The position numbers and the translations under genes are program-made. Below, in pieces: positions 1-8,461 of a stretch of 64,000 bases of DNA. Origin of the DNA: Clostridia bacterium (lineage in GTDB: Bacteria > Bacillota > Clostridia > Oscillospirales > CAG-272); assembly GCA_017621755.1 (NCBI GenBank), contig JAGASL010000040.1, forward strand, positions 18,088 to 82,087, written 5' to 3'. Within the stretch, counting starts at the first letter, position 1. The number at the start of each line of letters is the position of its first letter. The notes beneath the pieces were generated by a model. The model saw only the letters and a list, made by a program, of their open reading frames with translations, ran no database searches and was not told the DNA's origin.

Positions 1-752
1 ACCGCCTCACCGGGGGTAAACACGCCAGAGCCAACGGCGGCGGCAACCTGGTCATGGCAGCCGCAGACGATGCGTGTCTCGGGCGAGAGACCAAGCTCCT
101 TGGCCAGCGCGGGGCGGATCAGGCCGGCCACGCTACCGGTGGGCACGGGGGTAGAAAAGAGAGAAGGATCCACGCCGGCAGCGGCAAAGATCTCCTTGCT
201 CCATTGTCTTTCCCGAATATCCAGCGCCATGGTACGCGCGGCAAGCGAATAATCGATCTTCGCCTCGCCCGAGAGGCGATAGACCACGTAGTCCTCTGCC
301 AGCAGCACGCGCTTGATCCTTTCATAGATCTCAGGGCGGTTGTTCTTGATCCACATCAGCTTAGGCAGGCTGAACATGGCGTGGGGCTTTACCCCAGCGA
401 TATAGGTCAGCTTCTCCTCACCCAGTGAGGCGATCAGCTCCTTGACCTCGTCCTCACCGCGCGGGTCAGTATACAGCATAGAGGGAAGAAGCACCTCATC
501 ATGCTCGTCGAGCGCCACAAAGGTCTCACCAAAGGTGGTAACGCCAATGGCGGCGGGGGAATACCCCCGCCGTCCTACCTCGGTAATGACGGCAAGAACC
601 GCCTCCCAGATCACATTGGCGTCGATCTCGTGCGCGCCGTGGGCGCGCGTGACGTCGTATTCACGATAGGCGCTATCTAAAAAGCGACCGTCGCTTTCAT
701 ACACCGTTATTTTGGTACCGGTGGTACCAACGTCAAGACCGGCAATCTGCAT
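1..752 (-). CDS. FGGY-family carbohydrate kinase, 3' part outside window
   Basis: ATP-dependent sugar kinase of the FGGY type, partial: about 250 N-terminal residues are present and the rest lies before position 1. The protein opens with the phosphate-binding stretch IAGLDVGTTGTK and later has GCHDQVAAAVG, typical of the end of the first FGGY domain. Two adjacent ATG codons exist (755 and 752); 752 is preferred because AAGGAGG then lies at a normal distance. It starts 10 bases after the stop of the isomerase gene, so the two form an operon: isomerase then kinase, the usual order of steps for an aldose. The actual sugar cannot be read from the sequence; rhamnulose, fuculose, ribulose or xylulose kinases are all of this family. 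Confidence 0.9.
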   Translation of the reverse strand, partial: MQIAGLDVGTTGTKITVYESDGRFLDSAYREYDVTRAHGAHEIDANVIWEAVLAVITEVGRRGYSPAAIGVTTFGETFVALDEHDEVLLPSMLYTDPRGEDEVKELIASLGEEKLTYIAGVKPHAMFSLPKLMWIKNNRPEIYERIKRVLLAEDYVVYRLSGEAKIDYSLAARTMALDIRERQWSKEIFAAAGVDPSLFSTPVPTGSVAGLIRPALAKELGLSPETRIVCGCHDQVAAAVGSGVFTPGEA

Positions 753-762
753 CATGTCCTCC

Positions 763-2151
763 TTACAGGTCCATTACGTCGTAGCCCAGGTAATATACAA
801 AGGCCTCGCGCAGTACCTTTGCCATATGGCCAACGCCAACCGTGGTGTGGTGGCGGAAGCCCTCACGGCCGAGCTTGATGAGCTTTCTCTGCAGGTCATC
901 GATCACGGCAACGCCGCCGCAGCCGAAGAATTCCTTCTCGATATCGTCATCGGTAAAGGCACCCTCGTCTACGTAGAAGGTCAGCTTGCCATCCTCGGTC
1001 TTGCAGTTCGAGAAGGTCATGGGGAAGGATGCGATGCGCCCCTCGTTGGCACCCCAACCGCAGCCGGGGCAGCCCTTAGCGAACATCTTGTGGTCGGTAA
1101 CCAGACCCTTTTCCTTCATCAGCTTCTGGGCGGTAGAGCCGCAGTGGAAGAGGATGACCTTGTTCGGGTCGTCACCGTAGTTGTTGTTCCAGTCAAGGCA
1201 GGCAGTAGGCTTCTCAGAGGCCAGCTGCATCGAGTACATGTTGATGGCCGAGCAGAGGTCGATCTCGCAGGATGCTACGATGCCGCGGTCATTCAGCTCG
1301 GAAAGCAGCACGCAGGGAGCCACGCCCAGGTCGGTCTGCATCTCTTCCCAGCAGCGCAGGGTGATGCAGTCAAGACGGAACTCGCGCATATAATCGTCGA
1401 TAACCACGCTGACCTTGGCCAGGGTGTTCATCTTATCCTCCGGCACGAGGCCGCAGTTGGTGTAGTTCTTCAGGTGCTCCTTGCGGGCAACTACCTTTTC
1501 ATCGTTGTCGGCATACTGTCTGACGCGCCAGAACAGGTCGGACAGGTCAAAGGTCTCGCAGGTGATGCCGTACTTCTGCAGGGTGATCTCATCATAGCGC
1601 ACGGTCTTGAACTTCGAGGTGCGGGCGCCCAGCACGCCGATAGAGAAGTGGCGCATGCCGTTAACAACGCGGCAAATGGCGGCGAAATCATCAATGTTCT
1701 GACGGAATTCGGGGGTCAGGGGATGAACCACGTGGGGCTCGAGCACGGTAAACGGGATGCCATACTGATGGAACACGTCCTCAATGCTGAACTTACCGCA
1801 GTAGGAGTCACGACGATGGGCAAAATCCATCAGACCGATCTCATCCGGGTAGGCCTGGATCAGAATCGGCTTGCCGCAATGCTCAAGGGCGGCAACGGCA
1901 CCGTTTTCATCGCTGAAGTTCGGCAGGGACATGATGACACCGTCATACTGCCCCTCATAGCCCTTCAGCCACTCGGCATACTTCCAGCCCTCCTGGCGGG
2001 TCTCAACAGCGCCGTAGCGGGTCATGTCTGCCGGGGGCATGATGTACTCGTGGCCGGCATCGGTCACCGCCTTGGCAACCTCCTCACGCGCACCGGCGAT
2101 CAGGGTCTCCGGGAAAAAGCCTCTGTTACCAAAATATAATGCAAATTTCAT
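763..2151 (-). CDS. L-fucose/L-arabinose isomerase-family protein
   Basis: Sugar isomerase-like protein of 462 residues, probably converting an aldose to its ketose in the cytoplasm before phosphorylation by the downstream FGGY kinase. The start at 2151 (MKFALYFGNRGF) is chosen over an upstream in-frame start because GGAGGAAATTT precedes it. The N-terminal half looks like the Rossmann-like domains of the FucI/AraA superfamily; the C-terminal half carries CWEE, SCEID and FHCG segments where metal-binding Glu, Asp and His of this superfamily are expected. It is much shorter than true FucI (about 590 residues), so it is an uncharacterised branch rather than a classical fucose isomerase. It is transcribed divergently from a PocR/AraC regulator, which likely controls it. 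Confidence 0.8.
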   Translation of the reverse strand: MKFALYFGNRGFFPETLIAGAREEVAKAVTDAGHEYIMPPADMTRYGAVETRQEGWKYAEWLKGYEGQYDGVIMSLPNFSDENGAVAALEHCGKPILIQAYPDEIGLMDFAHRRDSYCGKFSIEDVFHQYGIPFTVLEPHVVHPLTPEFRQNIDDFAAICRVVNGMRHFSIGVLGARTSKFKTVRYDEITLQKYGITCETFDLSDLFWRVRQYADNDEKVVARKEHLKNYTNCGLVPEDKMNTLAKVSVVIDDYMREFRLDCITLRCWEEMQTDLGVAPCVLLSELNDRGIVASCEIDLCSAINMYSMQLASEKPTACLDWNNNYGDDPNKVILFHCGSTAQKLMKEKGLVTDHKMFAKGCPGCGWGANEGRIASFPMTFSNCKTEDGKLTFYVDEGAFTDDDIEKEFFGCGGVAVIDDLQRKLIKLGREGFRHHTTVGVGHMAKVLREAFVYYLGYDVMDL

Positions 2152-2265
2152 AAATTTCCTCCTGCCTTTCTGCAGTTTTTTCTTGATTTTACCATAAAAT
2201 GTGCTAAAATAATAGTAAAGAACATCCAAAAAATATGTAAAAACGTACAGAATGGTGGTGCTATT

Positions 2266-3084
2266 ATGCCATTATACATCAATCAGGATCTGACTACGCT
2301 GATGGAGCACTTTCACGTGCTGACCGGGCTGCGCATGGTTCTCTTTGATGAAAACTATCACGAGCTGCTCTCTTACCCTGCCGAAGGTATTCCCTTTTGC
2401 GTATGCATGCGGCAGAACGCCGCCTTTGACGAGCAGTGCCGGGAAAGCGACCGCATCTCGTTTGAGCGCTGCCGCAAAACGCACGAGCTGACGGTGTATA
2501 AGTGCCACGCCGGGCTGATCGAGGCGACCGCGCCGCTGATGGCGGACGGAAAGATCATCGGCTACGTGATGTTTGGCCAAATCACCGACATTAAGGATAA
2601 GGATGAGCTGCTCCTCACCCTGCGGGCGCTGGTGAACATGTATGCCGACGGGCAGGATCTTGACGATGCCATTCGCCACATCAGGTGCAAAAACACGCGC
2701 CAGATCTTAGCCGCCTCTAAAATCTTAGAGGCTTGTGCCAACTATATTCTGCTAAAGGAAATGATCAAGCCGGCCGATAAGGAGTTTTTCGACACGGTAG
2801 AAAAATACATCCGCGACCACATCGGCGAGGATATTACCGTAGAGCGGCTGTGCCGCGAATTTCACATCAGCCGCACCAACCTTTACGCGGCCCTGCGGCC
2901 GCACGTGGACGGCGGTATTGCCGCCTACATCCGCCATTGCCGGCTGACCGTAGCGCGCGAGCTGGTCAAGAGCACCGACCTGCCCATTGCCGATATTGCC
3001 GCCCGCGTGGGCTTTGACGATTATAACTATTTTCTTCGCGTATTCAAAAAGGCCTACGGCACCTCGCCGAAGAGGCTGAGGTAA
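2266..3084 (+). CDS. AraC-family regulator with PocR sensory domain
   Basis: Transcription factor of 272 residues. Residues about 5-160 match the PocR-type ligand-binding domain, including a Cys-rich stretch (FCVCMRQNAAFDEQC, then KCHAGL) followed by a hydrophobic strand IIGYVMFGQI. Residues about 170-272 form two AraC-type helix-turn-helix motifs (ITVERLCREFHISRTNLY and IADIAARVGFDDYNYF). PocR domains are known to sense small catabolic substrates. Its divergent position to the isomerase/kinase operon suggests it activates that operon in response to the sugar or a derivative. The ribosome site (GGTGGTG) is weak, which fits low expression of a regulator. The CYTH gene follows after only 4 bases, so it may be co-transcribed with it. 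Confidence 0.92.
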   Translation: MPLYINQDLTTLMEHFHVLTGLRMVLFDENYHELLSYPAEGIPFCVCMRQNAAFDEQCRESDRISFERCRKTHELTVYKCHAGLIEATAPLMADGKIIGYVMFGQITDIKDKDELLLTLRALVNMYADGQDLDDAIRHIRCKNTRQILAASKILEACANYILLKEMIKPADKEFFDTVEKYIRDHIGEDITVERLCREFHISRTNLYAALRPHVDGGIAAYIRHCRLTVARELVKSTDLPIADIAARVGFDDYNYFLRVFKKAYGTSPKRLR

Positions 3085-3088
3085 CGAT

Positions 3089-3604
3089 ATGAAGCAACCG
3101 TTAGAGATCGAGCGAAAGTTTCTCATCCGCATGCCGGATGTGTCCCTTCTTGCCGCGCAGCCGGGGGCGCGGATCAAGCATATCACGCAGACCTATCTGC
3201 TCTCCCCCGCCGGCATGACCGCTCGTGTTCGCCGCGTGAGGGAGGACGGGGTGGTGCGCTATATCCGCACCGAAAAAAGTCGCCTTTCCGACCTCACCGC
3301 CATCGAGCGTGAACAGGAGCTGGACGAGGAGGGCTATCGCGCTGCCCTGCGCGTAGCAGACCCAGAGCGACTGCCCATCAAGAAAACGCGCTATGCCCTA
3401 CCATATGAGGGACACGTGATGGAGGTGGATATTTACACCTTCTGGGATGACCGCGCCACCTTAGAGGTGGAGCTTGCAAGCGAGGACGAGTCATTTTCTC
3501 TCCCCTCTTACTTATCAGTAGTGGCCGAGGTGACAAGCGACCGCCGCTATAAAAACGCGCAGCTGGCAAGGGTGGTACCAAACGACCCCTTGCCGGAGGA
3601 ATAA
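3089..3604 (+). CDS. CYTH domain protein (triphosphate-binding)
   Basis: Protein of 171 residues with the signature EIERKFLI near the N-terminus (residues 6-13), the ExExK motif of the CYTH fold. That fold forms a beta-barrel tunnel that binds inorganic or organic triphosphates with divalent metals. Basic residues on later strands (RVRRV, YIRTEKS) and acidic strand ends (MEVDIY, LEVELASED) follow the same pattern. Family members include class IV adenylyl cyclases, thiamine triphosphatases and inorganic triphosphatases; a short stand-alone bacterial form is most often a triphosphatase, but the substrate is not shown here. It sits between the AraC gene and a methionine aminopeptidase gene with 4- and 2-base gaps. 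Confidence 0.85.
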   Translation: MKQPLEIERKFLIRMPDVSLLAAQPGARIKHITQTYLLSPAGMTARVRRVREDGVVRYIRTEKSRLSDLTAIEREQELDEEGYRAALRVADPERLPIKKTRYALPYEGHVMEVDIYTFWDDRATLEVELASEDESFSLPSYLSVVAEVTSDRRYKNAQLARVVPNDPLPEE

Positions 3605-3606
3605 CG

Positions 3607-4440
3607 ATGGAGCAAGCAAGCCCCCTGCGCGAGCGGGCGGCTGCCTTGATCCACATGCTGCGGGCAGAGGGTAAGCGCACCCCCTCTCTTGCCATGATCA
3701 AAAGCGAGCGCGAGATCGCCGGCATACGCGAGGCGGGGCGTGTCAATTCCCTGGTGCTGGATGCGGTAGCCGCCATGATCGGTGAGGGGGTCAGCACCGC
3801 CGAAATCGACAACGTGGTGATGCGAGAGACCAAGCGCCTGGGCGGCAAGCCCACCTGCCTTGGCTTTCAGGGCTTTCCACGCGCGGTATGCACCTCGGTC
3901 AACGAGGTGATATGCCACGGCATCCCGGATGAAAGGGTTATCCTGCGCAAGGGGGATATCGTCAACGTGGATTGCACCACCACCTACGGTGGCTACGTGG
4001 GGGATGCCTCGCGCATGTTTATCATCGGACAGGCGGATGCCGCTGCCCGCCGCCTGGTGCGTGTGACAGAGGAATGCCTGGCGCTAGCTCTTGCCGGCCT
4101 GGGACCGATGATGCCGCTCGGCGATATCGGCTACCGCATTGCGCGCCACGCACATGAAAACGGCTATACCGTGGTGCGCGAGATCGGTGGGCACGGCGTG
4201 GGGCTTTCGATGCATGAGGAGCCCTTTGTCAGCCACGTAACAGCCAAGGAGGGCCAGGGCATGCTGCTGTTGCCCGGCATGGTCTTTACCATCGAGCCGA
4301 TGGTCAACGAGGGCAGTCGCTTTTTTACCTGCGACAAGCGCGATGGCTGGACGGTCCGCACGGCGGATGGCCGCCGTTCTGCCCAGGTAGAGCATATGCT
4401 GCTGATCACCGAGGGCGGCTATGAGATCTTATCAAGGTAA
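3607..4440 (+). CDS. map: Methionine aminopeptidase type I
   Basis: Removes the N-terminal methionine from new proteins. The 277-residue protein is a type I enzyme with the pita-bread fold. The metal ligands are visible: Asp122 in VNVDCTTTYGG, Asp133 in GDASRMF, His in GGHGVGLSMH, Glu in FTIEPMV and Glu in QVEHMLLI. An N-terminal extension of about 35 residues precedes the core (which starts near MIKSEREIAGIREAG); it lacks the Cys-rich zinc motif seen in some extended forms. A map gene commonly sits in the ribosomal operon in Firmicutes, so this may be a second copy. It is translated close to both neighbours (gaps 2 and 5 bases), suggesting one transcript from about 2.2 to 5.1 kb. Confidence 0.93.
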   Translation: MEQASPLRERAAALIHMLRAEGKRTPSLAMIKSEREIAGIREAGRVNSLVLDAVAAMIGEGVSTAEIDNVVMRETKRLGGKPTCLGFQGFPRAVCTSVNEVICHGIPDERVILRKGDIVNVDCTTTYGGYVGDASRMFIIGQADAAARRLVRVTEECLALALAGLGPMMPLGDIGYRIARHAHENGYTVVREIGGHGVGLSMHEEPFVSHVTAKEGQGMLLLPGMVFTIEPMVNEGSRFFTCDKRDGWTVRTADGRRSAQVEHMLLITEGGYEILSR

Positions 4441-4445
4441 CTGCT

Positions 4446-5120
4446 ATGATGATACTGTATGAGGACGCATACCTGATCGTATGCGAGAAGGAGCCAGGGG
4501 TCCTTTCCGCCCCCAAGGGAAACGGCGAGGGCAAGGATATGCTTTCCCTGCTTGCTGCCCTGTTTGCCGAACGCGGTGAAAGCACGGTACCCTACCCCGT
4601 TCACCGCTTAGACCGGCCAACCGGCGGCCTGATGGTCTTTGCTAAAGACCAAAAAAGCGCGGCTTCGCTTTCCACCGCCGCAGCAGGCGAGGGGATGAAA
4701 AAGGAATACCTGGCCGTTTTAGAGGGCGTGCCGGACAAGGCGCAGGGGGAGCTGTGCGACCTGCTGTTTTTTGACAGGCAGCGGGATAAAAGCTACGTGG
4801 TGCAGCGTCAGCGCACCGGGGTAAAGGAGGCGCGCCTGACCTACGAGGTGCTGGCCACACGCCTGCCGGACGAGGCCTGCCCCATCCCACTTTCGCTTGT
4901 GCGCGTGCGGCTATTGACCGGGCGCACGCACCAGATCCGCGCCCAGTTTGCCGCACGCCGCCTGCCGCTGTATGGTGACGCGCGCTACGGTGCTACCACG
5001 CGCGGGCGCATGGGGCTGCTGGCCGCCACGCTCACCTTCCCCCATCCGAAGGACGGGCAGACGATGCGCTTTGCGTTACCAATGCCGAAGGAGTCGCCCT
5101 TTTCACTCTTCGAAGATTGA
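4446..5120 (+). CDS. RluA-family pseudouridine synthase
   Basis: Isomerises uridine to pseudouridine in RNA. The 224-residue protein has the catalytic motif HRLDRPTGGLM with catalytic Asp56, followed by KKEYLAVLEG and the RTHQIRAQ motif characteristic of the RluA class. There is no N-terminal S4 RNA-binding domain, so it resembles the short RluA/TruC-like forms. Two ATG codons are adjacent (4446 and 4449). It is the last gene of the run starting at the PocR/AraC regulator. The RNA target (rRNA or tRNA position) cannot be deduced. Confidence 0.9.
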   Translation: MMILYEDAYLIVCEKEPGVLSAPKGNGEGKDMLSLLAALFAERGESTVPYPVHRLDRPTGGLMVFAKDQKSAASLSTAAAGEGMKKEYLAVLEGVPDKAQGELCDLLFFDRQRDKSYVVQRQRTGVKEARLTYEVLATRLPDEACPIPLSLVRVRLLTGRTHQIRAQFAARRLPLYGDARYGATTRGRMGLLAATLTFPHPKDGQTMRFALPMPKESPFSLFED

Positions 5121-5223
5121 CCGATCGTGCAAAAAACGAAACGGATATGGTAAATACAGGTCTTCCTGTTTTTTCTATAATATAATTACCATGCGGCTAC
5201 GGCCGAAAGAAAGGATGTCTGCT

Positions 5224-6867
5224 ATGTTCAAATTAACTGCTGTCAGTGCCGGCGAAAAGGTCTATCGCACCGGTGCCCCCGTAGCACTGGAGACCCCGCT
5301 TTACCTCTTTGAGGGGGAAAGCGTATCCCTTCAGCTGAATTTGTTTGCCGATTACGATTACCGCAACGTATCCGTTCGCCTGGTGGGTGGCCCGGTTGCC
5401 CGCGCGACCCAGGTGCGCCGCGTAGGCCTGGTGCCCGCCGTACTGGATGCCAGCCCTTGGCATGACGATTATTATGAGATCCGCGAGGATCATTTGTACC
5501 CTGACGTGCTGGAAAAGTGCAATCCCCTTTTGCTGCACGGCATGGCCAACGCCAACCAGACCCTGTTCCTGACCATTCAGGATAGTGATAAGATCGCCCC
5601 CGGTAAGCACAAGATCATTGCCAGACTGTACGATAATGGCAAATATCTCACCCGTGCGACCTTTGAGGTGATCAAGCTGCCGGCCCGCCTGCCCGCGCAG
5701 AAGTGGGCACTGACCACCTGGATGCATTATGACAGCTTTGTTGACCAGCACCACGTAAAGCTCTTTACCAAGGATTTCTACAAGCTGTTTACCTCTTACT
5801 TAGAGAAGGCGGCCATCGGCGGCCAGAACATGCTGCTGGTGCCCCTCTTTACCCCCGCCTTTGATACCCAGATCGGCGGTGAGCGCCACACGGCACAGCT
5901 GCTGGACATCCGCGAGCCGGAGCCGGGCGTTTTCACCTTTGATTTTGAAAAAACCAACGAGTTTATCCGTTTTGCCCTCTCGCACGGTATGAAGTACCTG
6001 GAGATGCCCCCCTGCTATACCCAGTGGGGTGCCAAGAACGCGCCCAAGATCCTGGTTCGCGACCAAAAGGGCCGTCTGCGCCGCCGCTTTGGCTGGGAGA
6101 CGGATGCCCTTTCTGACGAGTATAAGGACTTTTTGCGCCAGATGCTGACCGCGCTGAACGCCAACCTGCGCGAGAACGGCTGGGAGGAGATCTCCTTCTT
6201 CCACGTCTCAGACGAGCCGAACCTGGAGCAGTACGATCAGTACATGGCCTGCAAGAACTTTATCATGCCCCTGATCGGCAAGAGCCGCACGCTGGATGCC
6301 TGCTCGCACCTCGAGTTTGCCGGCAAGACCGACCGCGAATATTCCGTTTGCGTGATCAACACCGTGCAGAACTACATTGATGCCAACGTTCGCCCGCTGT
6401 GCACCTACTACTGCTGCGGCCCGGTGAACAACCACTACACCAACCGCTTCCTTTCTATGCCGCTGCCGCGCGTTTCGGTGCTGGGTCTGCAGATGTTCCG
6501 CTACGATATGGACCTGTTCCTGCACTGGGGCTTTAACTTCTACAACAGCATGCATTCCCGCCGCCCGATCAACCCGTATAACAACACGGATGCCGATGCC
6601 GTATTCTCGGCCGGCGACGCCTTTATCGTGTACCCGGATTACGCCGGCTTTGGCGCCAACGCCTCGCTGCGCCTGCACGCAATGGAGACCGGTATGCGCG
6701 TAGCGCGTATGCTGTACCTCTACCAGTCGCTTACCTCGCGTGAGACGGCGCTGGCATTCTTAGACGAGGAGGGTGTTACGGGGCTGAACGTATACCCCCT
6801 GGAGCACGGCTGGCTTGACCGCCTGACCGCGCGCCTGTGCGAGAAGATCGCCGAAAAGCTCGCTTGA
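5224..6867 (+). CDS. DUF4091 domain protein, probable glycoside hydrolase-like
   Basis: Protein of 547 residues without a signal peptide. The N-terminal 140 residues look like a beta-sandwich; the centre looks like a TIM barrel (MHYDSFVDQHH, HVSDEPNLEQY with a possible catalytic D-E pair). The C-terminal part matches DUF4091 (GDAFIVYPD, then LRLHAMETGMRVARML). DUF4091 occurs in proteins related to glycoside hydrolases. The start at 5224 is chosen because AAAGGA lies eight bases before it; an in-frame ATG at 5215 is possible. TATAATATAAT upstream (about 5176-5187) is a plausible -10 region. The next gene is on the same strand but separated by repeat element A1. Confidence 0.82.
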   Translation: MFKLTAVSAGEKVYRTGAPVALETPLYLFEGESVSLQLNLFADYDYRNVSVRLVGGPVARATQVRRVGLVPAVLDASPWHDDYYEIREDHLYPDVLEKCNPLLLHGMANANQTLFLTIQDSDKIAPGKHKIIARLYDNGKYLTRATFEVIKLPARLPAQKWALTTWMHYDSFVDQHHVKLFTKDFYKLFTSYLEKAAIGGQNMLLVPLFTPAFDTQIGGERHTAQLLDIREPEPGVFTFDFEKTNEFIRFALSHGMKYLEMPPCYTQWGAKNAPKILVRDQKGRLRRRFGWETDALSDEYKDFLRQMLTALNANLRENGWEEISFFHVSDEPNLEQYDQYMACKNFIMPLIGKSRTLDACSHLEFAGKTDREYSVCVINTVQNYIDANVRPLCTYYCCGPVNNHYTNRFLSMPLPRVSVLGLQMFRYDMDLFLHWGFNFYNSMHSRRPINPYNNTDADAVFSAGDAFIVYPDYAGFGANASLRLHAMETGMRVARMLYLYQSLTSRETALAFLDEEGVTGLNVYPLEHGWLDRLTARLCEKIAEKLA

Positions 6868-6889
6868 TCATCAGATAACCAACACACGG

Positions 6890-7189
6890 GTGCCCCCATA
6901 TGGGCGCGTCCAATAACGAAGATTTGAAATAAAAACAACAACGCGCCCATAACGAAATTCGCCTGACGGCGAGTGAAATAGCTTCGCTGTGAAATATTTG
7001 CTTCGCAAATGTGAAATGTTTGCTGATGCAAACGTGGCGAATTTCATTTCACATTCGGCAACGCCGAATATTTCACAATTCACAAGGTGAATTATTTCAC
7101 TTCCGATTGGGAGAAAAATGCCAAAGCAACGCAAAAGCACTCATGTCAGACGATTTTATCGTTCATCATAAGTGCTTTTCTGCTATTCT
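6890..7189 (-). repeat. Structured intergenic element A1 (multi-hairpin array)
   Basis: About 300 bases of stacked palindromes, best read on the minus strand. In that reading it begins with a bipartite hairpin (AAAAGCACT at 7133-7141 with 7171-7179; inner ACGAT/ATCGT at 7150-7162). Short hairpins follow, separated by GTGAAAT. Then comes an enclosing stem, GAAATTCGCC at 6954-6963 paired with 7036-7045, inside which the spacer appears inverted as ATTTCAC. It closes with the hairpin TGGGCGCGT/ACGCGCCCA (6901-6909/6941-6949). The layout matches A2-A4, but the spacer differs. It fills the 392-base gap between two same-strand genes. No credible coding sequence is inside. Confidence 0.8.
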
Positions 7190-7259
7190 GTCAAAACTGC
7201 GTTGTCGGGCATAAACATATGGATAGACACCCGTTTTTTCAAAAAGGAGGAAACGAAAG

Positions 7260-8174
7260 ATGGAACGAGAACTGCACTTTGGTATGTTTCACACCGGGTT
7301 AGAAAAAGGACGCAAGGGCTTTGATTTTGCGCTAAAAAACCCCTCGCTTGACCTGTTTATCTGCGAATGTGATTATCGCGGCGAGGTGTTTGAGAGTCAG
7401 CTGACTGAGATCGCGGCTGCCGGCAAAAAGGCCTTTATCACCTTCTCCTACCTGCTATTTCGCCGGGTAAGCCGCGAGGAGCAGATGGTAGACGTGGGCG
7501 GCGAATATTACGCCAAGTGCGTGCTGCAGCCCGACTACCGCGAGCGCCTGGTCGCCATGAAGGCCGTGCTGGACGAAAAGCCGTATAAGGACGCCATTCT
7601 CGGCTTTTACGTAGACGAGCCCTTTTTGCAGGGCATCTCGGCTGCCGATTTCACCGTGGCCACCAAGGCCATGCGCGAGATCTTGCCCGAAATGCGCATT
7701 ATCCCCTGCTTCTGCATTGCGCCGGTAGCACCGAATTACTGGACCATTCCGCACGTAGACAGCATCACGCCGGACTGTATTCGCTACATTACCGACATTG
7801 CCTACGATCTCTACCACCCCTACAAGTCCGAGACCTATGACAAGATCCACGCCGAGATGCATGAGCGCATGGGCGACCTGGTTGACAAGATCCGTGTTTG
7901 GTACGTGCCCGGCACGATGAACTATCGCGGTGACAAGGAGGAGACGTACGCCCTAGAGCACCTATACAACTTTGCCCGTTGCTTGGAAAAGGAAAAGAAC
8001 CCGGGCGGCCTGCTCTTCTATACCTGGATCACCTTTCCGAACGATAGCATTGGCAACGTAGGGCTGGAGGTCATGACCGAGCAGCACGGGTGGGATCACA
8101 TCTTCCCGGCAATCGACACGGTGGTTGACCGCCTGCGCCGCGGCGAGCCGGTAGGCGAGGATTACATGGCATAA
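7260..8174 (+). CDS. Uncharacterised TIM-barrel-like protein
   Basis: 304 residues, no signal peptide or membrane segment; I do not recognise a named family. Alternating strands and helices, with LDLFICECDYRGEV, ILGFYVDEPF and IRVWYVPGTMNY, resemble a glycoside-hydrolase-type (beta/alpha) barrel. The VDEP motif is like the acid/base region of such enzymes and resembles the SDEP motif of the DUF4091 protein just upstream, but a function is not shown. AAAGGAGG lies nine bases before the ATG. The gene stands alone between two structured repeat elements in opposite orientation (A1 and A2), making it look like a bracketed single-gene unit. Confidence 0.75.
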   Translation: MERELHFGMFHTGLEKGRKGFDFALKNPSLDLFICECDYRGEVFESQLTEIAAAGKKAFITFSYLLFRRVSREEQMVDVGGEYYAKCVLQPDYRERLVAMKAVLDEKPYKDAILGFYVDEPFLQGISAADFTVATKAMREILPEMRIIPCFCIAPVAPNYWTIPHVDSITPDCIRYITDIAYDLYHPYKSETYDKIHAEMHERMGDLVDKIRVWYVPGTMNYRGDKEETYALEHLYNFARCLEKEKNPGGLLFYTWITFPNDSIGNVGLEVMTEQHGWDHIFPAIDTVVDRLRRGEPVGEDYMA

Positions 8175-8177
8175 TAA

Positions 8178-8440
8178 CAGAAGAGAGAGCAACACGGAAT
8201 CAAATTGCCGTGAAGCTCTCTCTTCTCTGCTTTCTATGAGTGATATTCTTTGCTTTCGCAAAGAGTGATATTGCCCTTCGGGCAGTAGTATTGTTCGGCT
8301 TCGCCTCACAGTGATATTCTATTCGCCCTAAAACTCGCGAAGCGAATATCACTTGGACGAAGTCCAAATATCACTGCGTAGCAATATCTCTCGCCAAGGG
8401 CGAATAGAACTGGCGTTGTGTTCTTTAGAACACAACGCCA
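8178..8440 (+). repeat. Structured intergenic element A2 (multi-hairpin array)
   Basis: Bipartite leading hairpin AAGAGAGAGC (8181-8190) with 8215-8224, and CACGG/CCGTG (8193-8197/8208-8212) separated by AA/AA. Next are three short hairpins each preceded by GTGATATT or a one-base variant (tips such as TTTCG and CTTCGG). Then TTCTATTCGCCC (8317-8328) pairs with 8398-8409 and encloses small hairpins separated by the inverted spacer ATATCACT. Last is a perfect 14-bp closing hairpin (8411-8424/8427-8440). Positions 8240-8330 are nearly identical to 40120-40210 in A4. The element lies between convergent genes, so it may also end transcription, but it is far larger than a terminator. Confidence 0.85.
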
Positions 8441-8461
8441 TGCCGCTTGGCTTCCTTCTTT

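Noticed and set aside
712..2139. Long plus-strand open frame (475 codons) opposite the isomerase
   Set aside because: Antisense shadow of the isomerase gene, which has a ribosome site, a family match and operon context; composition is non-protein-like.
7011..7302. Short open frames in the A1 region
   Set aside because: They read through palindromes, lack ribosome sites and overlap the start of the real gene at 7260.
8230..8410. CRISPR-like look of A2 (and of the other A elements): short repeats at regular steps
   Set aside because: The repeated units are 7-9 bases, change to their inverse half-way, and the intervening pieces are palindromes, not unique spacers. No cas genes are present.
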